Positions 12,481 through 22,039 of a stretch of DNA of 64,000 bases are shown in pieces (position 1 is the first letter of the stretch; every line of letters starts with the position of its first letter). A program made the translations under genes and the position numbers. Origin of the DNA: Pomphorhynchus laevis (lineage: Eukaryota > Acanthocephala > Palaeacanthocephala > Echinorhynchida > Pomphorhynchidae); assembly GCA_012934845.2 (NCBI GenBank), contig WNNJ02003171.1, positions 1 through 64,000 of the forward strand, read 5' to 3'. Below the pieces are notes generated by a model. That model was not told the origin of the DNA and searched no databases. It saw nothing but the letters and a program-made list of their open reading frames with translations.

Positions 12481-12529
12481 ACGTAGTGAGTTGAGTTTTG
12501 AAACAATTATTACAAGTCACTGTTCTATA

Positions 12530-13714
12530 ATGGATAAAAAGGGTATAAAGGTTGAATTAGATAATAAAACTATACCTATATTATATTGGAATCCAAAATT
12601 ACATAAAAATCCAATAAAACCTAGGTTCATATGTAGTGCGTTTAAATATACATTAAAACCACTTTCTGTCTATATGAATAAAATACTTAAAGTAATTAAA
12701 GCACATTTTAAAAAATATTGCAAGGTAATCGAAATTAATACTGGTATAAAACACTATTTCAGTATTAATTCTACAAAAGAATTTTTAGAACAGACAAAAG
12801 GAATAAATTTTCAAAATATAAATACATACGATTTTAGTACGCTTTATACAAATCTAGATTTAGTAGATATTAAAGGAGCGTTAGTAAAATTAATTAATCA
12901 TATATTCGGTAAAAGATACATATATATATGTTATAATAATTATAACGCATATCTAACAAAAATTAAACCATCAAATAAATATAAATATATGGATAAAATT
13001 GAATTAATAGAATCCTTAAATATTTTGATAAATCAAAATTATTTAAAAGTAGGGACATCTATATTTAGACAAGTAAAAGGTGTTCCAATGGGTGGTAATA
13101 GTAGCCCAATTATAGCTGACTTGTTTTTAAGCTTTATAGAATATGAATTTGTTCATAACTGTGTAAAAACTAAATCTAAACAATATAAATATATGAAATA
13201 TATGTTTCGATACATTGATGATATATGTGTATTTAATTCTAATAATTTTTATTCAATTAGTGAGCACATTTATCCAGAAAGCCTTATTCTTAACAAAACC
13301 AATATTAATGATAAAGAAGGTGTATATCTAGATATGAACATTAAATTAACATTAACTAAAACTACTATTAATTTATATCGTAAAGATGACATATTTAAAT
13401 TTACAAGAAACATATTTTTGCATGAGCATTCATGCATACCATATAATATAAAATATAATACATTAAATAATGAAATTTTAAGAATTGCAACAATATGTAA
13501 TGATATTGGCTTTCTTCAAAATCATTTAAATAATTTAATAGATACATATTTTAAACTAGGTTACTATAAAAATAACATCAAGCAGAAAATAGTAAAATAT
13601 ATAAATCAACACAATAATATAAAGAATAAATTTAAACTCTTAAGTGGAAAATTTTATGGATGGATAATAAATAATATACTTTGTATTAGAATAAGATACC
13701 AGATATTTTTATAG
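12530..13714 (+). CDS. Penelope-like reverse transcriptase, open frame
   Basis: An RNA-directed DNA polymerase of Penelope-like elements. The open frame runs from 12491 (407 codons), but the first ATG is at 12530, giving MDKKG. Motifs in order, counted from 12491: PKLHKNPIKPRFI (about 35-47), the catalytic-Asp motif YDFSTLYTNL (113-122), the B-like GVPMGGNSSPIIADLF (197-212), and the catalytic FRYIDDICV (239-247). A thumb region follows with NKTNIND and LYRKDDIFKF. This residue pattern resembles PLEs seen in cnidarians and molluscs. No GIY-YIG domain is fused at either end. Codon use is extremely AT-rich (ATA, AAA, TTA), like the surrounding DNA. Unlike the other retroelement pieces here it has no internal stop across the RT core. 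The 5' part appears truncated. Confidence 0.85.
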   Translation: MDKKGIKVELDNKTIPILYWNPKLHKNPIKPRFICSAFKYTLKPLSVYMNKILKVIKAHFKKYCKVIEINTGIKHYFSINSTKEFLEQTKGINFQNINTYDFSTLYTNLDLVDIKGALVKLINHIFGKRYIYICYNNYNAYLTKIKPSNKYKYMDKIELIESLNILINQNYLKVGTSIFRQVKGVPMGGNSSPIIADLFLSFIEYEFVHNCVKTKSKQYKYMKYMFRYIDDICVFNSNNFYSISEHIYPESLILNKTNINDKEGVYLDMNIKLTLTKTTINLYRKDDIFKFTRNIFLHEHSCIPYNIKYNTLNNEILRIATICNDIGFLQNHLNNLIDTYFKLGYYKNNIKQKIVKYINQHNNIKNKFKLLSGKFYGWIINNILCIRIRYQIFL

Positions 13715-13812
13715 TAAAAGAATAATCAAACAGTTTATTAGTAAATTGGAATTTAGCTATTAGATAACGTAATCAAATTTAATCAGAGGAAATACATCAT
13801 TAGCATGTATTT

Positions 13813-13876
13813 GGCCCCGCTGCTATGTTGGGTAGAGGAGTTAGGGGCCGAAACCTGATACCTGATAGCATAGCAG
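13813..13876 (+). ncRNA. Candidate pseudoknotted RNA at PLE/repeat junction
   Basis: GGCCCC (13813-13818) pairs with GGGGCC (13844-13849), and CTGCTATG (13820-13827) pairs with CATAGCAG (13869-13876). The two stems interleave, giving a pseudoknot with the P1-P2-P1'-P2' order of HDV-like ribozymes. I could not find a convincing P3 stem, P4 or catalytic cytosine, so the ribozyme reading is weak. Confidence 0.3.
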
Positions 13877-13885
13877 TTTCTCCTG

Positions 13886-14112
13886 ATGAACTTTAATTTT
13901 TATTCTGATACAAAGTCTGTTATTTATTAGTCAATTCATAAAAATGACTTTTATTTTAAATTTCAATTTTTTATTTTAACTTGATTTAAATTATAAAAAA
14001 TCTTAAAACAATTATTTATTTTATTATTTAATTATTAAATTTTGATTTAGCATTATTATGTTTTGTTTAGTTTATAATTATATTAAATACGTAGACTCAG
14101 ATAGCTGATTTA
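13886..14112 (-). repeat. 220 bp PLE-associated repeat, minus copy
   Basis: The reverse complement of the repeat found at 28183, 29428 and 30073. It shares AAATCAGCT...CTGAGTCTACGTATTTAAT, TAATGCTAAATCAAAATTTAATAATTAAATAATAAA and AATTGACTAATAAATAACAG (each quoted in short words). It lies just after the PLE reverse transcriptase but in the opposite orientation. Confidence 0.85.
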
Positions 14113-14745
14113 ATTTGTTCTACTGGCATGTTATTATTGACCAGTGGACTTTGTTTTCCCGGTAATATGACCACTGTCACAAATACTGAAACTATGTATT
14201 ATTGGTTACGACTTTACTATTATTTTTACTTATTTTCAAACAAGTTTGATGAATTATTAATTCTTAAAAAGTTTGCATCCCAAGGTGTTTACACTGTAAA
14301 ATGTAAACTGCTTCACGTGATCACGTTTAAGAGACCAGGTAATGGCCAATAGCTAGGTCGCGTAGCGCGTGGAGTGAAGGTGGTAGATCTTTATAGATCT
14401 TGTTCCAGTCTGCAACCGCCTTAAGCAGGGCAGCCCCATGTCAGATGCTGCTGGATGGCCCGTTGTAAGTTTAGTCTGAGTCAACTAAACTAGGTGACTA
14501 GTTTAGACACACCGTTTCCTTCCATCTGCAAAAGTTGAATTTTAAATTAAAAATACAAAATACATCAAAAATATCGCTGAGATAAACACCTTTTATGAAC
14601 TTGTAATTATTATTTTATTATTTTCAAATATTTAGAATTAATATTAATTGCAATATTTTGAAATATTTAAAAATATTATAAATTCCTACTTATCTGATTT
14701 TAATAAATATATAATTAGAGGTAAATGATTGACGACAAAGTATAC

Positions 14746-14894
14746 CGCAACTGCAATTCGTGCCAACTCCTTAAGATTAGAAACATCCTCTTGTGCCTCA
14801 TAGGCCATCATGTTTTGAATAAGACCAAACGCCTTTTCCCATACTTCAATGTCGCTTGAATTTAGCATTCTTTGAACAGCAGGAACACTTAAAT
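14746..14894 (-). CDS. ARMC8-like gene, exon 6
   Basis: It starts after the acceptor ATTATTTAG and completes a codon split at the end of exon 5 (phase 1). It encodes LSVPAVQRMLNSSDIEVWEK and then AFGLIQNMMAYEAQ, which parallels the ARMC8 segment after its ILR-LS motif. A donor-like GTATAC at 14745 would end it in phase 0; without splicing, the frame runs on to a TAG at 14686. Later ARMC8 repeats are expected but not found, so either this is a truncated C-terminus or further exons lie to the left. The preceding intron is only 47 bases, against kilobases for the others. Confidence 0.65.
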
Positions 14895-14941
14895 CTAAAT
14901 AATTCTGGAATAATTATGAGAATTCGTTAATAAATACCCAC

Positions 14942-15083
14942 TTCTTAAAATCAATGGCATGGTTTGCTGATCGGAAATGTAAGTGAGATTGATGAGAACC
15001 CAAGCCGCACCTCTGGTGACAAAAGTATCCACATGTTGTAGTAGTTTAGTAATTACTTCAATAGATTGATCATCGAGAAATGA
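14942..15083 (-). CDS. ARMC8-like gene, exon 5
   Basis: The acceptor TTACAAAG precedes TCA, in phase 0 with exon 4; the donor is GTGGGT at 14941. It encodes SFLDDQSIEVITKLLQHVD, then TRGAAWVLINLTYISDQQT and LILR, a full armadillo-type helix set. The WVLINLTY...ILR stretch matches the WALMNMAF...ILR segment recalled for ARMC8. It ends in phase 1. Confidence 0.75.
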
Positions 15084-15089
15084 CTTTGT

Positions 15090-16770
15090 AATATAAAAAA
15101 TAATAAATTTTTATTTAATATATTTATTACATAATCTATTTTATTAATCTATTTATTACACAATATATTTATTATTTATCGTGATATAAATTTTTGCAAT
15201 TAAAATCTAATTTAAAATTGTATCTTTTTTAAAATTTGAATAAAATTTAAAAAAATTCTATTCAATGTAATGAATAAAATGTAATGAGAGTAATGTCGAT
15301 ACATTACTTTCTTGTAGTATCGACTTGTCATAACTGCAAATTATGATATCGTACTATCATAACTGCAAGTTCCTTAAAATTTTGTTGTATCGACAACTTA
15401 CTTATTTATAATTAGTATAAATAGAAAAACGTGCATAACAACATTCAATGTGATTGCTCATTTCTACGTAATTTGACGTCTATAGCAATATATGTGTTGG
15501 TCTCAATCATTAATGCAAAGGTGGATGCATATTATATTGCAAATTTTGCCAATATCCAAATTCTACAAAAAGGGTATAAATAGTCCGCAATTAATAGTCT
15601 AAATCTGCAATTAAAATCTAAAAATAAGTAAAGATAAAGACATTTAAAAATATCTCCATACAATTGTACAAAATGAGGATCGGCGGACATTAAACCGAGG
15701 TAGACACGAGCAATCTAAATAACTGTCTGCTCAAACTCTCCATGTATATATAACGCATGGCATTTATATGGAATACATGTATTTATCTCAGTTGTGTTTG
15801 GGCAATAAACCTAAATTAAAACTTGAAACAAGTTTGCAAGCTATTTTTCTAGCACGTGATATATTCTGTTGAATGATAGTGTAGTCAATTATCAGTAGTA
15901 GATATTAATTATCAATATATTCATAAAATATTAAATTAATATTCGTTTGATTCGTTTAATACTCTTTCATATTCTTTCAAATATTAAGTATAATCGTTTA
16001 GTCAAATTATGCTAATATCAATTACAATTTACGAATCCTGACATTTATAATTGATATGAGAGTAAGTAATTTTTTATTTTGGGAATAGCGTTTACATAAA
16101 TTCTGTGTAGTTGATGCCCTCCGTATTTTATAAGCGATGAAATTAAAAAGCTCAACTATTATCATTGAAATTAAAATAGTCGATTGTGCTCATTCAAAAA
16201 AATAGTGACAAAATTAATCTTAATATATAATCTTAATATTAGAATTATAATAACCATTCAAATATTGATATATTTATTCATAACATAAAAACTTTAATAA
16301 TATTAAATATGTATTGTATTTAATATTGTATTATATTAAATACAAATATATTTATATTATATTGTATTGTATTATATTTAAAAAATATTAAAATGTTTGC
16401 GAAAAAAAAAGTTTTTGAAGACAAAAATACCCAAATTATGAGAATAAATCATTTAAAATTAATATTAGATAATGTTTTTATTATTATATTTCGATAAAAT
16501 TATTATTTTTTTAATAATAAAATATTTTGTTATGATAAAAATATCTAAAAATAAAAAAAAATAATTAATTTAAAGCAATAAAAATTTACGTAAAAGCTGC
16601 AGTTGAAAAAATAGAATATTTGTAATAACAAAAACACTGTCTATTTTTGGTAAATATCAACTTTCAATAGACTGCGGGTTTATTTAAAAATAAAATAGCT
16701 AGTTTTGATCTTACAAGGTGTTCAAATTCCTTAAAGTCATTTCTTTATGAAAACAAATGATACCATTAAT
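15090..16770. other. Intron DNA of the ARMC8-like gene
   Basis: AT-rich, with no element I recognise. Runs of ATTATATT words near 16310-16380 are low complexity. Confidence 0.5.
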
Positions 16771-16779
16771 TTTTAGTTA

Positions 16780-17010
16780 ATGATAACTGAAAATAATCAA
16801 AATCGGATAAATGACCAACTATTCGAAAACATTGAACCGGAGGGTGACGTTTCTTATGTACTACCAGACCATCTAAAATTAGTTTCTTTATCATTTATTA
16901 AATTTTATATTACATATTTTGATGTTGATCAGTTAAACATTGGAAAATTAGCAAAAAAAACTGTTCTTTACTTGGTCGCTTTCAATTTGCAGAGAAGGGA
17001 TTTTGTGTAA
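16780..17010 (+). CDS. Hypothetical 76-codon frame with upstream acceptor
   Basis: An open frame starting MITENNQNRINDQLFENIEP and ending FNLQRRDFV, opposite in strand to the surrounding gene. An acceptor-like ATTAATTTTTAG ends three bases before the ATG, the same arrangement seen at the three recognisable genes. I know no family for it. It could be a short gene, a first exon or chance; the second half is rich in hydrophobic residues expected from AT-rich DNA. Confidence 0.25.
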   Translation: MITENNQNRINDQLFENIEPEGDVSYVLPDHLKLVSLSFIKFYITYFDVDQLNIGKLAKKTVLYLVAFNLQRRDFV

Positions 17011-17204
17011 AACTTAATCCGCTTATAACTCTGTCCACTTGTTTATACTCAAGCAGAAAATGGTATTGAAATTATTGCCTGATTAATAGAATTTATCACA
17101 ATTAATAAATTAGTAACTAGTTTTGATTTATCAGAGAATTCAATTCAATTCTTTATATAATTTCCTTAATTTTCAATTCGGTGAGGATTAGCTAAAAATT
17201 TTAT

Positions 17205-17745
17205 AGATATCCTGGATGATTAACCTAATCGGTAAGGACTATACTCACCGATCGAAAGAACATACGTTCAAATCTTAAAATGCAAATAGTGTTTATAAGG
17301 AAACTATAGCTGTACACATGCTTCGAATGAGCCGAGTGTACCATTGCCACGGAGTAGCTGACGAAACAATACCAATATGTCAGGCGTAAGCTTGGCATGT
17401 TGTAAGTCAAGGTGTATAGAGTTGGAAGTAATGAATGGATTATACCGTAACTAATTTCTGTAGCGATATCACCTTGTGTGATCTAACAAAATTAGCAAAT
17501 AAATGAAAGAATCCATCAAAGAATCGGCAGCACCGATTCCATAACAATAAATAACAATATTATATACAACAATATGTCAGGCTAAAATTTTGTATTTTGT
17601 GAGTCAAGGTGTCGGAAATAAAGAACGAATGATAAGGTAAATGGCATCTGCTGCAAGATAAACTTGTGTGATTTAGCAAAATTGGTAAAATAAATGAAAT
17701 AATCCATCAAACGATCACCAGCGCCTATTTTATTCTAATCACATA
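17205..17745 (+). repeat. Possible tRNA-derived SINE with internal duplication
   Basis: TAACCTAATCGG near 17221 resembles a pol III A box, and CGTTCAAATCT near 17270 resembles a B box, spaced as in tRNA-headed SINEs. Downstream, a diverged unit of about 190 bp occurs twice (about 17370-17545 and 17570-17740), sharing CAATATGTCAGGC, GTCAAGGTGT, CTTGTGTGAT, AAAATTAGCA/AAAATTGGTA and AATCCATCAAA. A related AATCCATCAAA tail occurs at 33780. Moderate to low certainty. Confidence 0.35.
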
Positions 17746-18307
17746 AATAATGAACATATGATACAAAAAGCATCAATAATGAGCACAAAGTAAGAAAAAG
17801 AAAATAAATTAAAAGTTGTCTAATTTTTATTTTGTAAGAGATAAAATGATTGAATCAAGTAAAACATACATGTACTATTATTAATTATATATCCAATTAG
17901 TAAATTATAGATTGATTATATATCCAATTAGTAAATAATTGTATTTTATAATATATTTTATATTATAAAATATATTATAAATATATTTATAAATACATTT
18001 TATAAATATATTTTATAAATATATTTTATATTAATATTTTATAATGTTAGTGAAAAATGTATTGTACAGTTTTGTTACATACATGTAGCAAAACAAGACA
18101 CCAATCAAGATCCACTGTAAAAGTATATTACTCTTTCTTTAGAATGTATTACTTTAAACATACGTTGAGTGCTGCGTTTTTGAATAAAAACAGAATAGAC
18201 AGGAATATAAAAATAAATCATAAATTTTTATAATTACATAAAATATATTTTATATTTTCATTTTTCATCTAAAAAACCTTTTTAGATGTTTTTAAACATC
18301 TATTAAA

Positions 18308-19040
18308 GTAAACTATTTAATAAAAATTATTAATTAATAAAAGTTTTAATTAAATGCATATTTAGAAAGAAATCCAATTCATTTATTAGATAATTGAAAA
18401 AACAAAATATCAATTTTGAATGCGTAATTTAAACATTATCAAAACTTAGAAAAAAACAAACGTGAACAGTTGTTTACCAGTTGAGTTAAAACGTTTATTA
18501 AAATTGTAAAAGCCGGCTAAATGTTTATCTTCCATAAAAGGAAAAAATTTATTCAAAAGGGCTAATATATAGTGAAGTATTCCTAACCAAAGTATGGTTG
18601 CTGTAAGGTATACTTCTTGCGAAATGCATACTAGATTATTTCTATTTAGCAGCGCTTAACTATCAAATTTGATTTTGCAGTGAATATCAAGAGGAAATAT
18701 CAAACGAGAAACCGTTAGTTAATTTTGTTTTTCATATAAACGTTATGCAATCATTGTCAAATGTATGGCTATAATATATTTCAATATAAGATGTAAATGT
18801 TTTGTTATATAAAACATTTAATAAAATTTTATATTTTAATTTTAATTTAATACTTAATTAATTTAATTAATTTATATTTAAAATATTATTAAGAAACGAT
18901 ATTTTTGAGCTGTAAATAAATTTCCTTGTTTGAAGACAAAATAACTGCGGATGCAGATGCAAAGTATAGGATTTCAGTGAAAATCACGTTTTTTTCTCTG
19001 AGTGCTTTAAGCACAATAAAAATTACATCGGGAAATATAT
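18308..19040 (+). repeat. Left arm of 733 bp inverted repeat
   Basis: The reverse complement of 20283-21014. I noticed three differences: one A/G change in CTTGTTTG(A/G)AGAC, one T/C change in AAAAAT(T/C)ACATCGGG and one base of a T run. Identity is therefore above 99 percent. The arm carries no recognisable gene. Its inner end is CGGGAAATATAT and its outer end is GTAAACTATTTAAT. Confidence 0.95.
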
Positions 19041-19192
19041 GTTATATTAAAAAACGAGAATTAAAATTCATTCGAATTTAAACGTTTATTAAAATTGTTG
19101 TGTAGTCAAAAATTATGTTTATTATGTATCCTACAAATTTATTTTTCTAAGTATTCAAAGTTGTGTCTATCGCATTGGATCCTTATTTGGAC

Positions 19193-19861
19193 TTAGTCGG
19201 ACTCATTTTCATATCCATGTTCGTCGGCGCTCTCTCCACGCTCATCTATTTCTTCTAGCGGATGTTGTTCTGGTTCCGGTGAAGGTTGTTTAGTTCTAGC
19301 AGAAGAACGTCGACGCTCTATGGTCGGCTCCGGTTCTGCAGTTTCAACTTGTCGAATTTTGGCTTTTGGTTTCTCACTTAACAGCGGTTTATCCTCAAGT
19401 TTTGACCTTAGGAAAGCAATTCTACGTTCATCAAACGTACGTCTGTCAGTAACTCGTTCATATCGTGAGAATAATGACACTTTTGCCGGGGCACTCGAAA
19501 ACTTATCAGTGAGCCACGGGAAAACCGATCCGCCAAGTCCAGTATGGACTACATTTGATTTCCTTGTCTTTGTTTTGCCCTTTTCAATTTGCCGAGCCCG
19601 CTCAGTCAATTCAGTCATATCATACTTTTGACGTTCATATCTTTCCGTTAGATCGTATATCTGACTTTGAAGATTAGTCAGCACATGATGTAGCTTTTTC
19701 GCCAACTGAATAAGATCTGACTTTGACTTGCCACTTATGTCAAGCGGTACAATTCGACTTTTTAGTACCTCCTTCTTCTCGTGCTCAAGCTGTTGTGGCG
19801 TTTTTTGAAGGTCTTCCTTGGCTCGTAGGACATTAGTAAACTTTGTTCCACTTGCAGCCAT
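19193..19861 (-). CDS. Troponin T-like protein, intronless
   Basis: Likely the tropomyosin-anchoring subunit of the troponin complex on muscle thin filaments. The frame of 222 codons has no intron. Residues 6-40 (KFTNVLRAKEDLQK to SRIVPLDI) align with the linker just before the troponin core. Residues 46-96 (SKSDLIQLAKKLHHVL, YDLTERYERQKYDMTELTER) form the heptad helix that pairs with troponin I. SLFSRYERVTDRRTFDERR (129-147) matches the conserved SKYERRxDxRxYxxKK motif. A tail rich in Glu, Pro and Ser follows (about 157-222). The N-terminal hypervariable and first tropomyosin-binding regions of usual troponin T (commonly 250-400 residues) are absent, and there is a 15-20 residue insertion near GLGGSVFPWLTDKFSS. 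AAAGTTTAG ends six bases before the ATG; AATAAA lies about 100 bases after the stop (19085-19090). The gene lies inside an ARMC8-like intron, same strand. Confidence 0.8.
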   Translation of the reverse strand: MAASGTKFTNVLRAKEDLQKTPQQLEHEKKEVLKSRIVPLDISGKSKSDLIQLAKKLHHVLTNLQSQIYDLTERYERQKYDMTELTERARQIEKGKTKTRKSNVVHTGLGGSVFPWLTDKFSSAPAKVSLFSRYERVTDRRTFDERRIAFLRSKLEDKPLLSEKPKAKIRQVETAEPEPTIERRRSSARTKQPSPEPEQHPLEEIDERGESADEHGYENESD

Positions 19862-19867
19862 TGTAGT

Positions 19868-19880
19868 CTAAACTTTCTAG
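19868..19880 (-). promoter_or_regulatory. Splice-acceptor-like site before troponin T ATG
   Basis: Read on the minus strand, AAAGTTTAG is followed by ACTACA and the ATG. The polypyrimidine tract is weak. It matches the pattern seen upstream of the ARMC8-like and DHX37-like starts. Confidence 0.35.
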
Positions 19881-20282
19881 CGTTTTGACACTATGATATC
19901 TTGAATTATTTGTTATTTGCTGAAGAAACTATTCGTTTCTTTTCCTATATACAGCAGATGATGAAATAGCATATCGCTTCTGTTAAATGCAATTTTTCGA
20001 TGTTTTCCCTGCTAGTAATAAACATTCTTCGGCCGAATACTGACTGCGTGATATTGAGATATGATATTATATATTATCTCTGCATGCTGATTGCTTTTCT
20101 ATCCGAATGATATTGATCTGGTACTATCTTTCTGTGTTGATTGCTTTTCTCTATCCTCTCTTTTTACAAGTAATGGTAAAATGTGCACTCAATAAACGAA
20201 AAACGCCTTCATCAACAATTCTGTCAATGATAACCTTATAATGTTGCTGCTAATACCATATTTTTATTGTTTACTCCCCTTA

Positions 20283-21014
20283 ATATATTTCCCGATGTGA
20301 TTTTTATTGTGCTTAAAGCACTCAGAGAAAAAACGTGATTTTCACTGAAATCCTATACTTTGCATCTGCATCCGCAGTTATTTTGTCTCCAAACAAGGAA
20401 ATTTATTTACAGCTCAAAAATATCGTTTCTTAATAATATTTTAAATATAAATTAATTAAATTAATTAAGTATTAAATTAAAATTAAAATATAAAATTTTA
20501 TTAAATGTTTTATATAACAAAACATTTACATCTTATATTGAAATATATTATAGCCATACATTTGACAATGATTGCATAACGTTTATATGAAAAACAAAAT
20601 TAACTAACGGTTTCTCGTTTGATATTTCCTCTTGATATTCACTGCAAAATCAAATTTGATAGTTAAGCGCTGCTAAATAGAAATAATCTAGTATGCATTT
20701 CGCAAGAAGTATACCTTACAGCAACCATACTTTGGTTAGGAATACTTCACTATATATTAGCCCTTTTGAATAAATTTTTTCCTTTTATGGAAGATAAACA
20801 TTTAGCCGGCTTTTACAATTTTAATAAACGTTTTAACTCAACTGGTAAACAACTGTTCACGTTTGTTTTTTTCTAAGTTTTGATAATGTTTAAATTACGC
20901 ATTCAAAATTGATATTTTGTTTTTTCAATTATCTAATAAATGAATTGGATTTCTTTCTAAATATGCATTTAATTAAAACTTTTATTAATTAATAATTTTT
21001 ATTAAATAGTTTAC
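20283..21014 (-). repeat. Right arm of 733 bp inverted repeat
   Basis: The mirror copy of 18308-19040, separated from it by a unique 1242 bp spacer holding the whole troponin T gene and its poly(A) signal. Both outer flanks carry ATTAA, which could be a 5 bp target-site duplication but is uninformative in AT-rich DNA. Confidence 0.95.
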
Positions 21015-21968
21015 ATTAATTTTAATTAAACAACAATTTTAATATTCATCTTGATGAAATAATAGCTCTTTTTAGTTGCTTGTTCTAGAGATCTTATATG
21101 TTCGGTCAGTACGCAAATGTTTATTTCCAAACTGGTACATGAAATTAAATGGGTCAATTAATCTGTAATTTTACCACTAAACTCCATTACAATGACGAAA
21201 CTACACAATAAATGCACATCTGCCTTTGTTATGTATATATGTTTTCGTCTTTAAGTGGCGACTAATAATTAATACTTATAACTTTAAAGTCAGACAAACC
21301 CTCTTAATCCTTTAGAATTAAATGGATATCCAGCTATACTATGGATTTAAATTAGATAAACTATTTTAATAATTAGAATTGAACGCGTAATCTAACTTTT
21401 AATATTGAATTATAAAATGGATTTAAATTATAATATTGAATTATAAAATGGATTAAAATCATATAAACCTTTACAATGATCGAATTCATAAGCAAGAATA
21501 TCATATTAAATAATCCGGCTATAATACAGATTAAAGTCAAATAAACTCTTAAAATTACTATAATCAAGTAAGTGAGCTGGATTCAAGCTCTTCTTAAAAA
21601 ATAAATTATGTTATAATATTAAACAAACTTTAATTGATTTTCATGAAATTTGCTTGGAATGCAAATGACTGGAAAATTTGATGTGTATTAAAGTTGTTGA
21701 TGTTTGATTATAATTAAATGAATAGTTATTACTAAATTTGAACTAAATAAATAGTTAAGAGGTTGTTAAGAAATGTTGAGAAATAAAATATAATTGTATT
21801 CTTGTAAGGGATTCTCATAAGTCTAATGATAAGTTCAATGTATTTATTTTAAGCAATTTTAAATTATTTAAATAGCGATTCGATAACTTAGCGTTGTCTA
21901 ATATATAATTTAGTTAATTTCCTTCATATATAGAATAGTGACATGAGTTACAGTTAATTAATACTTAC

Positions 21969-22037
21969 AGGTTGTATGACACATCGTACTATCTGCTCAT
22001 TTGTTTCTGAGTTATTCACCACTTCTGTAAACGTCCG
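21969..22037 (-). CDS. ARMC8-like gene, exon 4
   Basis: A 69-base exon with acceptor AAATTTTAG and donor GTAAGTATT, both strong. In phase 0 with its neighbours it encodes RTFTEVVNNSETNEQIVRCV and IQP. This bridges SAGMSPGCP of exon 3 and SFLDDQS of exon 5 without a stop, the best internal support for the gene model. It is too short to stand out as an open frame. Confidence 0.75.
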
Positions 22038-22039
22038 CT

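Noticed and set aside
19320-19631. 103-codon plus-strand frame opposite troponin T
   Set aside because: An antisense shadow of the troponin T coding sequence; no independent pattern.
18308-21014. The inverted arms as a pure assembly artefact
   Set aside because: Arms differ at about three positions and are separated by unique sequence with a complete gene. A chimeric read would normally give an exact mirror, though only long reads can settle this.
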